Source: Planctomycetales bacterium | GTDB lineage: Bacteria; Planctomycetota; Phycisphaerae; SM23-33 | Assembly: GCA_030592655.1 (NCBI GenBank) | Contig: JAUVIQ010000026.1 | Span: 1-19,169, forward strand | Reading direction: 5' to 3' | DNA: 19,169 bases | Part shown: positions 7,559-14,891 of the stretch, in pieces | How positions within the stretch are numbered: position 1 is the stretch's first letter | Layout of the letters: each line of letters starts with the position of its first letter | Notes under the pieces: generated by a model | The model's input: only the letters and a program-made list of their open reading frames with translations | What the model was told of the DNA's origin: nothing | The model's database searches: none | Program-made: the position numbers and the translations under genes

Positions 7559-7588
7559 TTGACAGAAACGAACCCCGCCGACTACGCT
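7559..7588 (+). promoter_or_regulatory. Weak candidate promoter of secreted BNR-protein operon
   Basis: A perfect TTGACA (7559-7564) is followed after 18 bp by TACGCT (7583-7588), which matches only three positions of the -10 consensus. It sits in the divergent gap about 90 bp before the proposed start. An activator-dependent promoter would fit a good -35 with a poor -10, but this is speculative. Confidence 0.25.
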
Positions 7589-7675
7589 TGAGTCAAAGAT
7601 CGGTATTGTATCACCGTCCAAATCGAAATCATGCGTTTTTACAAAAATTTCGTCATGGCGAAGAAGGGACCGACA

Positions 7676-10060
7676 ATGAGAAAAATGTTTTTCCTGACAA
7701 TGGCACTGGCGGTATCAGGTCTTGCCGTTAGTCTTTCTTCCGGCGTGTCTGTAACGATAAAGCCCGCTACGACGAAACCCGCTGCTGCCACCCAACCAGC
7801 GCCAATAGCGGCCAAATATCCCGGCGATAAGGGTATCGACAAGGACCCGGCTGTGATTCTCCACGAAGATTTCGAGGACAAGGCCAAGGTCTTCGATAAA
7901 AAACGATGGACGAGCATTTCCAATAAGGCTGGGGCCTTGAAACTTCTGCGCGAGCCGAAAAACGTCCACAGCGGCAGGCAGGCGCTCCAGATAACCGCCA
8001 CGATGGGCAAGAACACCGGCGGGCATCTGTTCCGCAGGTTTAAGGCCGGGCATGAGAAGATGCACGCTCGCTTCTGCGTCAAGTTCGCCAAGGACATTGA
8101 CTACATTCATCACTTCGTACATATGGGGGCGGAACTGCCGGCGTATCGCTGGCCGACGGGTGGGGCGGGTTTAAGACCGGCCGGCGATAAGAAATTCTCC
8201 ATCGGCATTGAGCCGACCGGCTTTCGGAAAAAATCCCCACCGCCGGGCGGGTGGCACTTCTACTGTTACTGGTGGAAAATGAAACGCTGCGGCGACGGGA
8301 AATACTGGGGTCAGGGTTTTTCGAAAAAGCCTTACGCCGTCCCAAAACGCGGGAAGTGGTACTGCATCGAGTGTATGACAAAGTGCAACACGCCCGGAAA
8401 ACCCGACGGGCAGGTCGCACTGTGGATTGACGGGGTAAAACTCGCCCACCACAAGAACATCAACTGGCGGTCAAGCAAGAAACTCAAACTCAACGCATTC
8501 TGGCTGTTGCTCTACGTTATGAAGCATTCTGCCAAAAAGAACAAGGTCAACACCGTCTGGTTCGACGACGTGGTCGTGGCGACCGAATACATCGGCCCGC
8601 CTGTACCGGCCCGTCTGTCGGCGGAAAAGAAAAAGGAGTCCGTTTCAATGACAACCATTAACGCCAAGGACAACGGCTATCGCGGCATCTGGTACGCGCT
8701 TGTGCCATACCCCGGCCAATACGTCTATTGTTACTATAGCGGAGGGTTGGGCACGTATTGCGCAAAGCACAGGCCGTTTGCCGTCTATTGCGACAAAGTA
8801 AAGAAGACTTTTTTCTGTTACGGCGGAACGACCAAAGACAGCAACACGAGACTGCTGCATATGGTTTCGTACTATGATCACAAGACAGGAATGGTGCCGC
8901 GGCCGACAATACTCCTCGACAAAAAGACGCACGACGCCCATGACAATCCTGTGATATCCGTGGATAAGGAAGGATACATCTGGATCTTTTCGACCTCCCA
9001 TGGCCGCGAGAGACCGGCGTATATTCACAGAAGTAAGAAGCCATACGATATAGACGAGTTTGAACTCATCAAGGCCACACGGATCAAAGACTCCAAAGAA
9101 GTGCCGATGACCAATTTTTCCTACATGCAGCCATGGCGCGTTCCGGGAAAGGGATTCCTCGCTTTTTTCACTCGTTACCGTGCTCCCGCCAATCGCACTG
9201 TTTTCTTCATGAGCAGTCCCGACGGTCTCAAGTGGTCAAAATGGGTTCGACTTGCGGCAATTTCGGAAGGACACTACCAGATCAGCGCTCTATCTGCGTC
9301 CGGGAAGAAGGCGGGCACGGCGTTCAATTTTCACCCTAAGAAAAAGGGGGCGGATTGGCAAGGTTCGGATTGGCGCACCAATTTGTACTACATCGAAACC
9401 ACAGACTGCGGCAAGACGTGGCAGACTGTCGATGGGAAGAAATTGACGTTGCCGCTCACTAAGGTCAAGAACCCCGCCCTTATCCACGATTACCAGGCCG
9501 AGGGATTGAACGTGTACCTGAAAGATATCGGGTTCGACAGGAAGGCAATGCCGGTGATCCTGTTTGTTACAAGCAAAGGCCCGAAAGTCGGCCCGAAAAA
9601 CGGCCCACGCACGTGGACCACCGCTCGCTGGACGGGAAAGAAGTGGGTGATAAGGCCGGCGATGACGTCAGATAACAATTACGACACCGGATCGCTCTAT
9701 ATCGAGGATGACGGAACGTGGCGGATCATCGGCCCGACCGAGACCGGCCCGCAGCCGTATAACCCCGGCGGCGAAATGGCCGTCTGGATAAGCAAGGACC
9801 TGGGAAAGACCTGGAAAAAAGTCAAACAGATTACCAAAGGCAGCGAACGAAACCACTCATACGCCCGGCGTCCGGTAAACGCACATCCGGATTTCTACGC
9901 CCTCTGGGCCGATGGCCACGGCAGGAAACCATCGGAATCCGCTCTCTACTTCTGCGACAATAAAGGCAACGTGAAGATGCTGCCGCAGGAAATGAAGGAA
10001 GATTTCATGAAACCAGAAGCAGTCAGCGGAGAAAGACTCAATGGCGATAAAGCGAATTGA
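7676..10060 (+). CDS. Secreted two-domain protein: concanavalin/polysaccharide-lyase-like plus BNR-4 propeller
   Basis: The 794-residue product starts at ATG 7676, with AAGGGA (7664-7669) 6 nt upstream. Earlier in-frame ATGs at 7631 and 7655 have no ribosome site. A Sec signal peptide ('MRKMFFLTMALAVSGLAVS') is followed by a Thr/Pro/Ala linker. Residues about 45-315 look like a concanavalin-type beta-sandwich lyase or binding domain ('LHEDFEDKAKVFDKKRW', 'HSGRQALQI', 'GQVALWIDGVKL', 'VWFDDVVVATEYIGP'). From residue 325 a BNR-4-type beta-propeller begins ('NGYRGIWYAL'). It carries 'HDNPVISVDKEGYIWIFSTSHG' and Asp-box blades ('SPDGLKWSKW', 'TTDCGKTWQTV', 'SKDLGKTWKKV'). Such propellers occur in sialidase-like proteins and in ulvan-lyase families. 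Attack on or binding of an anionic polysaccharide outside the cytoplasm is inferred. The two halves meet at an internal ribosome site (see the next entry). Its 3' end overlaps the URO-D gene by 20 bp. Confidence 0.85.
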   Translation: MRKMFFLTMALAVSGLAVSLSSGVSVTIKPATTKPAAATQPAPIAAKYPGDKGIDKDPAVILHEDFEDKAKVFDKKRWTSISNKAGALKLLREPKNVHSGRQALQITATMGKNTGGHLFRRFKAGHEKMHARFCVKFAKDIDYIHHFVHMGAELPAYRWPTGGAGLRPAGDKKFSIGIEPTGFRKKSPPPGGWHFYCYWWKMKRCGDGKYWGQGFSKKPYAVPKRGKWYCIECMTKCNTPGKPDGQVALWIDGVKLAHHKNINWRSSKKLKLNAFWLLLYVMKHSAKKNKVNTVWFDDVVVATEYIGPPVPARLSAEKKKESVSMTTINAKDNGYRGIWYALVPYPGQYVYCYYSGGLGTYCAKHRPFAVYCDKVKKTFFCYGGTTKDSNTRLLHMVSYYDHKTGMVPRPTILLDKKTHDAHDNPVISVDKEGYIWIFSTSHGRERPAYIHRSKKPYDIDEFELIKATRIKDSKEVPMTNFSYMQPWRVPGKGFLAFFTRYRAPANRTVFFMSSPDGLKWSKWVRLAAISEGHYQISALSASGKKAGTAFNFHPKKKGADWQGSDWRTNLYYIETTDCGKTWQTVDGKKLTLPLTKVKNPALIHDYQAEGLNVYLKDIGFDRKAMPVILFVTSKGPKVGPKNGPRTWTTARWTGKKWVIRPAMTSDNNYDTGSLYIEDDGTWRIIGPTETGPQPYNPGGEMAVWISKDLGKTWKKVKQITKGSERNHSYARRPVNAHPDFYALWADGHGRKPSESALYFCDNKGNVKMLPQEMKEDFMKPEAVSGERLNGDKAN
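8633..8650 (+). promoter_or_regulatory. Internal Shine-Dalgarno and ATG at the domain junction
   Basis: AAGGAG (8633-8638) stands 9 nt before an in-frame ATG (8648), exactly where the concanavalin-like domain ends and the BNR-4 propeller begins. Starting here would give a 470-residue propeller without a signal peptide. The site may be active, or it may be the fossil ribosome site of a once separate gene that became fused by loss of the preceding stop codon. Confidence 0.55.
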
Positions 10061-11183
10061 TGACATTCACGCCACACTGGCGATAAAGCGGGCGATGGAG
10101 GTCGGCCGGGATGAGTACCTCAACTACATGACCTTCCAATCGAACGACCGTCCGCTCTTTACCGAGATTTTCGGTCCGCTGCTGGGGCTGAAGGAAGAAT
10201 GGGTCGAACAGGGCGCTTCGCCCGGCGAGTTGGACTTCTCGGCGTTCCGCTATCGCCGCGCGATGGACGGATATGTCCCAGTCAACACCGGCTGGATCGG
10301 CGGTTGCGAGGAGGAAATCCTGGAAGAGACGGATGAGTACATCATTTCGCGCGACCGCATGGGTCGGCGAATGAAACTAATCAAGGCCGCCGCCACGCTC
10401 CCGCTGCCGATGGAATATCCCGTCAGGAATATGGACGACTGGCTGAAAGTCAAACAGCACTACGAGTTTTCCGAGGAGCGTTTCGGTGAAGGTTGGGAAA
10501 AGGCGGCCCGCGAGCATTTGCAGGCCGGGCGGGTCGTTACGGTGTGCATCCCCGGCGGGTTCGACGAACCGAGACAGTTGATGGGCGAAGAAGGACTTTG
10601 TATCGCCTACTACGAACAGCCGGAACTCGTCCACGACATCCTGCAAACGATAGGCGATACAGCCATGAAAGTCCTGGATCGGGTTTCCGCCGCCGTTGGG
10701 GTGGACCAACTGTTCGTTCACGAAGACATGGCCGGTAAGAGCGGTCCGCTGGCCGGACCGAAGCAGGTCGCCGAATTCATCAGGCCGTACTATCGCCGCG
10801 TATGGGACATGCTGCGGGACCGGGGGACGAGACTGTTCAGCCAGGATTCCGACGGGAACATGAACGCGGTTATCCCCGCCTTCCTGGATGCGGGAATCAA
10901 TTTAATGTATCCGATGGAACCGGCGGCGGGTATGGACATTGTAAAGGTGCGGGAAACCTACGGCAAGAAACTTGCCTTTATGGGCGGGATTGATAAACAC
11001 GTCATCCGCCGCAGCAAAGACGAAATTGTCGCGGAACTGGAATATAAGATACCGCCAATGGTCCGCAGCGGCGGATGCGTCCTCGGGCTGGACCATCGCA
11101 TACCCAACGGCACGCCACTTGATAATTATCGCTTTTATATGCAAAAGGCATGGGAAATCATGGATCGTGAGATGAATGGATGA
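10041..11183 (+). CDS. Uroporphyrinogen decarboxylase (URO-D) fold family protein
   Basis: This 380-residue cytoplasmic TIM-barrel protein of the URO-D/methyltransferase-A superfamily begins 20 bp before the end of the secreted BNR protein gene. GGAGA lies 8 nt before the ATG. Family landmarks are 'VDQLFVHEDMAGKSGPLAGPKQVAEFIRPYYRRVWDMLRDRG' (split over about 225-265), 'LAFMGGIDKHVIRRSKDEI' and the C-terminal 'LGLDHRIPNGTPLDNYRFY'. True HemE has an N-terminal RxPVWxMRQAG motif, which is absent here, so this is not haem biosynthesis. Planctomycetes carry many such paralogues next to sugar genes. Corrinoid- or methyl-transfer is one known activity in the superfamily, but no corrinoid protein gene is adjacent. 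The reaction is unknown. Its stop overlaps the start of the next gene (ATGA). Confidence 0.8.
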   Translation: MAIKRIDDIHATLAIKRAMEVGRDEYLNYMTFQSNDRPLFTEIFGPLLGLKEEWVEQGASPGELDFSAFRYRRAMDGYVPVNTGWIGGCEEEILEETDEYIISRDRMGRRMKLIKAAATLPLPMEYPVRNMDDWLKVKQHYEFSEERFGEGWEKAAREHLQAGRVVTVCIPGGFDEPRQLMGEEGLCIAYYEQPELVHDILQTIGDTAMKVLDRVSAAVGVDQLFVHEDMAGKSGPLAGPKQVAEFIRPYYRRVWDMLRDRGTRLFSQDSDGNMNAVIPAFLDAGINLMYPMEPAAGMDIVKVRETYGKKLAFMGGIDKHVIRRSKDEIVAELEYKIPPMVRSGGCVLGLDHRIPNGTPLDNYRFYMQKAWEIMDREMNG

Positions 11184-12175
11184 TGCCGAAGGGGATATTT
11201 ATCCTGGACGCCGAGGCGTATGAGAAAATCTACGGCAAGGCGCTGCGCGACGAGGCTGCCAAACTCATTGACATCTATGCCCAGCCGCAGACGCCCGAAT
11301 CAGTTAAAGAAAATCCCTCTATTCTGCGTGATGCCGAAGTAATCCTCACCGGCTGGGGCGGGCCCGTGATGGATGAAGAGTTTCTCGCCGCAGCGCCGAA
11401 CCTCAAGGCGGTCTTTTACGGGGCAGGGACAATAAAAAACGTGGTAACGGATGCGTTCTGGAAGAGGGGTATCATTATTACAAGCGCCTACGCCGCCAAT
11501 GCCGTACCGGTGGCGGAGTTCACTCTCTCGCAAATACTTTTCTGCCTCAAGCGAGGCTGGCACCATGCCCTCGCGATTAAACGCGACGGTAAATACCCGC
11601 CGAGGACGCCTGTGCCCGGCGCATACGGGTCCACCGTCGGGATAATTTCGCTGGGTATGATAGGCCGGATCGTTTGCAGGCTGCTTCAGCCGTTCGACCT
11701 GAAGATAATCGCATACGATTCTTTCGCAACACCTGATACCGCCTCCGAACTGAACGTCGAACTGGTCGGCCTCGATGATGTCTTCGCCCGCGCCGACGTT
11801 GTCTCGCTGCACGCGCCCTGGCTGAAGGAAACCGAAGGGATGATTACCGGCGAGCATTTTTCGGCAATGAAGCCGAACGCATCTTTTATCAACACCGCTC
11901 GTGGGGCAATCGTTCGTGAGGATGAGATGATTGAGGTCCTCCGCGCGCGGGCGGACCTGACGGTAGTGCTTGACGTTACCTTCCCTGAACCGCCGGAAGA
12001 AGGTTCGCCGTTGTACACTTTGGACAACGTTATCCTGACGCCGCACATCGCAGGCTCAATGGACGGCGAGTGCCGGCGAATGGGCGATTACGCGGTCGCG
12101 GAACTGCAACGCTGGCTCGCCGGCGAACCGCTCCGCTGGCAAATAACGCGCGAAAAGGCCGACATCATGGCGTAG
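11180..12175 (+). CDS. D-isomer-specific 2-hydroxyacid dehydrogenase
   Basis: This 331-residue NAD(P)-dependent dehydrogenase has the bilobal family plan. The Rossmann loop is 'VGIISLGMIG' (154-162), in which the first Gly of GxGxxG is Ser157. The acidic residue after beta-2 is D180 ('IIAYDSF'), pointing to NAD. The catalytic triad is R241 ('NTARGAIV'), E270 ('DVTFPEPPEEGSPL') and H289 ('LTPHIAGS'). It would interconvert a 2-hydroxyacid and a 2-oxoacid in the cytoplasm, probably an aldonate- or glycerate-like intermediate given the sugar context. The start ATG overlaps the URO-D stop, and a second ATG follows immediately at 11183. No strong Shine-Dalgarno site is present, so it depends on coupling. 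It is the last gene of the three-gene operon. Confidence 0.88.
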   Translation: MMPKGIFILDAEAYEKIYGKALRDEAAKLIDIYAQPQTPESVKENPSILRDAEVILTGWGGPVMDEEFLAAAPNLKAVFYGAGTIKNVVTDAFWKRGIIITSAYAANAVPVAEFTLSQILFCLKRGWHHALAIKRDGKYPPRTPVPGAYGSTVGIISLGMIGRIVCRLLQPFDLKIIAYDSFATPDTASELNVELVGLDDVFARADVVSLHAPWLKETEGMITGEHFSAMKPNASFINTARGAIVREDEMIEVLRARADLTVVLDVTFPEPPEEGSPLYTLDNVILTPHIAGSMDGECRRMGDYAVAELQRWLAGEPLRWQITREKADIMA

Positions 12176-12465
12176 AATCCTTCGCAAAGAAGATACAGAA
12201 CCAACATGAGCGCAGTGCGCTGCCGAGCGCTTTGCTCTGTTTAGAGCAGTTCACGATTAATCGTAGCGATGGCCAGCGGGTCGAGGCTCCCGTCCCGCCG
12301 CACGATCCCAAAAACGTGAATTGCTATAAACTCGCCGCTCTCGGCGCTCGATATCAAGCGCGTCTGTGTATGAACTGTCGGGCGAGCAATATGATAGATT
12401 ACAGGTTAAACCGGCGCCCCCAAGGGGCGAGACCCATTTTTAAACGAAGAAAAGGCTGGTGCGTC
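12176..12465. repeat. Intergenic region with dispersed repeat copy A and two hairpins
   Basis: No gene is seen in these 290 bp. The segment 12252-12290 matches 14775-14813 at 34 of 39 positions and contains the self-complementary CGATTAATCG. A second 17-nt segment, 12229-12245, is identical to 14843-14859. TGCTCT/AGAGCA (12233-12248) can form a 6-bp hairpin with a GTTT loop. These look like parts of a dispersed intergenic repeat family. Confidence 0.6.
12415..12441 (+). terminator. Candidate terminator after the 7.7-12.2 kb operon
   Basis: CGCCCC (12415-12420) and GGGGCG (12424-12429) form a short GC stem with a 3-nt loop. A T-run follows at 12437-12441, slightly too far for a textbook intrinsic terminator. 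It lies between the plus-strand operon and the convergent regulator gene. Confidence 0.4.
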
Positions 12466-13626
12466 TCATTCCTTTTGCTTACTCATTCGATATTGTCGCG
12501 GCGTCATCCCGATGCTTTTACGGAAGAGGCGAAACAGGTACTTACTGTCACAAAAACCGACCTTTGAGGCGATTTCGATAATCGGCAGGGATGTTTCTGT
12601 CAGCAATTCCGTGGCTCGACGGAGCCGGTACGAAACGATTTCCTCTCGGACGGTTCTGTGCAGATGTTTTCGGAAGGCGCGTTCAAGCGTCCGTCGGTTG
12701 ACGGCAACGTGCTCTGCGACATCGAGGACACCAAACGGGCGGGCGTAATTCTCGCGGATAAACAGCACGGCCTGGCGGATAACGGGGTCGTTGATTGCAA
12801 GTACATGTGTACTGGCCCGCTCGACAATTCCCCGTGGTTGGACATACACGGGTTTAGCGGGCATGCGCCCTTTCGTCATCCAATGATCCAGTTGCCGCGC
12901 ACCCTCGTAACCAAGCGACTCAAAACATATGTCGATGCTGCTGATCGGCACGGGCGAGAACTCGCAGATCACCTCGTCGTTGGGGATGCCGAGTACGGCT
13001 ACCTCTTCCGGCAGGCGCAGGGACTTCTGAAGGCAGCGGCGGATGAACAGAGACGCCAAGGCGTCCTGTCCGGCGAAAACCGCCACGGGAACCACCAGCC
13101 CGTCCACCACGTCGCCGAGCCATTGCTCTAGTTTCCTGCTACGCCCTTGAGCATTTTTCCAACATGCCATCTTCGGACTCCATCCGGCCTTTATGAGCGT
13201 CTCGGAGAATCCTTTCCACTGCTGCATTTCAAACCAGGACGCCCGCAAGCAAAGGTAGAGATACTGTGTAAAACCCAGGTCCATCAGATATTCTGCCGCC
13301 ATTTTCCCTGCCTGGTAGTTATCGGTGATTGCCCGAGCGACGTTCGCCTTTCCAATGTGCCGCTCCAGCACGACCACAGGCACGCCGCTTTCCCTAATCC
13401 TGCCAACGTGCTTAAGCCCGGGCCAGCCTGCTGTCTCCAGTACAATCGCACCGTCCCAGTCCACCCCGGCCGGCGGTGCAAACTCCCTGGCGCTCTCTCC
13501 GTGAAAATCCCAGTCCTTCTCGCAAGCATACTTGGCCACTCCACGGTGAATTCGTTCATCGTACCAACCGGCGGCGAACAGAACCTTCTTCCGCCGGCCC
13601 GTTTCTTCAGATTTTTTAGTCATCAT
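12466..13626 (-). CDS. XylR-like AraC-family transcriptional regulator
   Basis: The 386-residue product pairs an N-terminal periplasmic-binding-protein/LacI-type sensor with a C-terminal AraC HTH domain, the design and size of E. coli XylR (392 aa). The sensor covers 'KVLFAAGWYDERIHRGVAKYA', 'WDGAIVLETAG', 'VVVLERHIGKANVARAITDN' and 'VAVLGIPNDEVICEFSPVPISSID'. The AraC part (about 277-386) has the two HTHs in 'LDVAEHVAVNRRTLERAFRK' and 'IIEIASKVGFCDSKYLFRLFRK', then 'IGMTPRQYR'. It should bind a sugar and activate sugar genes. The start is ATG 13626 because AAGGA is 8 nt upstream. The ATG at 13632 is too close to it, and an upstream extension to 13818 would run through the promoters. It is transcribed divergently from the PEP-CTERM gene. 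Confidence 0.9.
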   Translation of the reverse strand: MMTKKSEETGRRKKVLFAAGWYDERIHRGVAKYACEKDWDFHGESAREFAPPAGVDWDGAIVLETAGWPGLKHVGRIRESGVPVVVLERHIGKANVARAITDNYQAGKMAAEYLMDLGFTQYLYLCLRASWFEMQQWKGFSETLIKAGWSPKMACWKNAQGRSRKLEQWLGDVVDGLVVPVAVFAGQDALASLFIRRCLQKSLRLPEEVAVLGIPNDEVICEFSPVPISSIDICFESLGYEGARQLDHWMTKGRMPAKPVYVQPRGIVERASTHVLAINDPVIRQAVLFIRENYARPFGVLDVAEHVAVNRRTLERAFRKHLHRTVREEIVSYRLRRATELLTETSLPIIEIASKVGFCDSKYLFRLFRKSIGMTPRQYRMSKQKE

Positions 13627-13659
13627 TTGCATCTTCCTTCGTGTCGCATAATTACACTT

Positions 13660-13689
13660 ATTATACGCAGTGGTGGATTGACAAGGCAA
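13660..13689 (-). promoter_or_regulatory. Promoter of XylR-like regulator
   Basis: On the minus strand, TTGCCT (plus 13684-13689) and a perfect TATAAT (plus 13660-13665) are separated by 18 bp. The -10 is about 34 bp from the chosen start codon. Its -35 abuts that of the divergent promoter. Confidence 0.5.
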
Positions 13690-13706
13690 GCAAATAAATA
13701 TAGAAT
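13678..13706 (+). promoter_or_regulatory. Strong sigma-70 promoter of PEP-CTERM gene
   Basis: TTGACA (13678-13683), a 17-bp spacer and TAGAAT (13701-13706) give a near-consensus promoter. The leader to the start at 13808 is about 95 nt. An imperfect inverted repeat (13651-13665 against 13699-13713, 11 of 15 matching) spans both divergent -10 regions and is a possible operator for the adjacent regulator. Confidence 0.7.
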
Positions 13707-13807
13707 GTGTATTGTTGTTTCCAACTTCTGGAATTGAGGAACCAGCGGTGGTCCGGTACCGGTGGAGACTGGTAATTGGCGATCCGCTCAAAGTAAGGAG
13801 ATTGATA

Positions 13808-14629
13808 ATGAGGATCAAGCATTGGATGATTGCAGGGATGGTTGGTGTACTGCTGGTGGTGGTTGTCCCCGGCGCGCAGGCGGATTTGCTGTTCTATGAG
13901 GGTTTTGACTACACGGGCGACACTCTCATCAGCGCATCGGGAAGCAGCGAGGTCGGCTTCACCGGCACATGGTCCTACGGCAGCACGATTGACCTGGCTG
14001 CCGGCAGCCTGTCGTACCCGCCAGGGCCTCCGTTCACGGAGATCGGCAAGCACGTCCACGACGACGACGGCGGGGAGGCATATCGTGGTATCGCCACCGG
14101 TTCCCAAATGGACTTCGGCGCCGACAACACCTACTACATAAGCGCGCTGTTCAGGAAGGAACTGCCGGACAGTGACAGTAGTGAATTTGTCTATGTACAA
14201 CTTGCCAATGCCGACGGAGTGAAGCGATTCGAGTTCGGCATTGGGAGCACTGACCAATTTGCTGTCAATATAGGCAGTGGCGGCCAGGCCACATCATCAA
14301 AAGCCTTTTCGTTCGGTACGACCTGCATGCTCGTCGTGAAGATCGAGGCCAAGGCCAGCAGTAATGATATAGCCTACATGCAAATCTATGGCCCGAGCGA
14401 TACGGTCGGAGACGAACCGACCACTTGGGACATTACCCACAACACCGGCTCGACAGGTATTTCCACTGAGCGGATGTATGTGCATATTGGGGGCAACAAC
14501 CAGGCCGGCCAGATTGACGAAATCCGCGCGGGCGGTTCCTGGGCTGACGTTGCCGTTCCCGAGCCAGCCACCGCGGTGTTACTGTTGTCGGGTGGCGTGC
14601 TGGCGATGTTCCGGCGACGGAAGAAATAA
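13808..14629 (+). CDS. PEP-CTERM sorted lectin-like secreted protein
   Basis: This 273-residue protein starts at ATG 13808, with AAGGAG (13795-13800) 7 nt upstream. A signal peptide ('MRIKHWMIAGMVGVLLVVVV') is cut after 'AQA'. The mature protein begins 'DLLFYEGFDYTGDTLI', the usual opening of planctomycetal concanavalin/LamG-like surface proteins. The body is beta-rich ('DNTYYISALFRKE', 'KRFEFGIGSTDQFAVNI', 'VVKIEAKASSNDIAYMQIYG', 'QIDEIRAGGSW'). The C-terminus is a PEP-CTERM signal: VPEPA, a hydrophobic helix and then RRRKK. Exosortase should cut at this motif and release or anchor the protein at the surface. No exosortase gene is in the window. The near-consensus promoter and its place opposite a sugar regulator suggest a role in sensing or capturing glycan. 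Confidence 0.88.
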   Translation: MRIKHWMIAGMVGVLLVVVVPGAQADLLFYEGFDYTGDTLISASGSSEVGFTGTWSYGSTIDLAAGSLSYPPGPPFTEIGKHVHDDDGGEAYRGIATGSQMDFGADNTYYISALFRKELPDSDSSEFVYVQLANADGVKRFEFGIGSTDQFAVNIGSGGQATSSKAFSFGTTCMLVVKIEAKASSNDIAYMQIYGPSDTVGDEPTTWDITHNTGSTGISTERMYVHIGGNNQAGQIDEIRAGGSWADVAVPEPATAVLLLSGGVLAMFRRRKK

Positions 14630-14681
14630 TCCACGGATTACACGTATTACCACTTGACCTGTTGGTTGGTTGATTGGATTA

Positions 14682-14730
14682 TATAATTGCACCTACAGCC
14701 CGCGGCGTTTCTACTTCTCCGCGGGCTGTA
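14682..14730 (+). terminator. 12-bp perfect hairpin after the PEP-CTERM gene
   Basis: TACAGCCCGCGG (14694-14705) and its complement (14719-14730) enclose a 13-nt pyrimidine-rich loop. It lies 65 bp after the PEP-CTERM stop and so may terminate that transcript, but no U-tract follows. A perfect TATAAT (14682-14687) sits 6 bp before the first arm, so the hairpin could instead be the 5' end of the isomerase transcript. No well-spaced -35 supports that reading. Confidence 0.5.
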
Positions 14731-14774
14731 AGGTAATATCGCAGTGATACGACAACGAAGTGCTTCCCGGGATG

Positions 14775-14859
14775 CACGATTAATCGTAGCGACGGCTGGG
14801 GGATCGAGGCTCCAATCGCAATGAATACAATGCGCACCCGGGGCTTTGCTCTGTTTAGA
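14775..14859. repeat. Dispersed intergenic repeat copy B
   Basis: 14775-14813 matches 12252-12290 (34 of 39 positions), and 14843-14859 is identical to 12229-12245. The two modules are in the opposite order from the first copy, with 29 bp between them here and 6 bp there. It lies in the leader of the first isomerase gene. Confidence 0.6.
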
Positions 14860-14891
14860 CCGAAACATAACGAGGAGAAAGGAATAAAAGG

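Noticed and set aside
7631..7675. Longer start for the secreted BNR protein
   Set aside because: The ATGs at 7631 and 7655 lack ribosome sites and would put charged residues before a normal signal peptide. ATG 7676 has AAGGGA at good spacing.
12070..12567. Plus-strand 165-codon frame across the dehydrogenase end and the regulator end
   Set aside because: It overlaps two well-supported genes in other frames, lacks a ribosome site and crosses the dispersed repeat.
13627..13818. Longer N-terminus of the XylR-like regulator
   Set aside because: The extension would cover both divergent promoters and has no sensor-domain similarity. The good ribosome site points to 13626.
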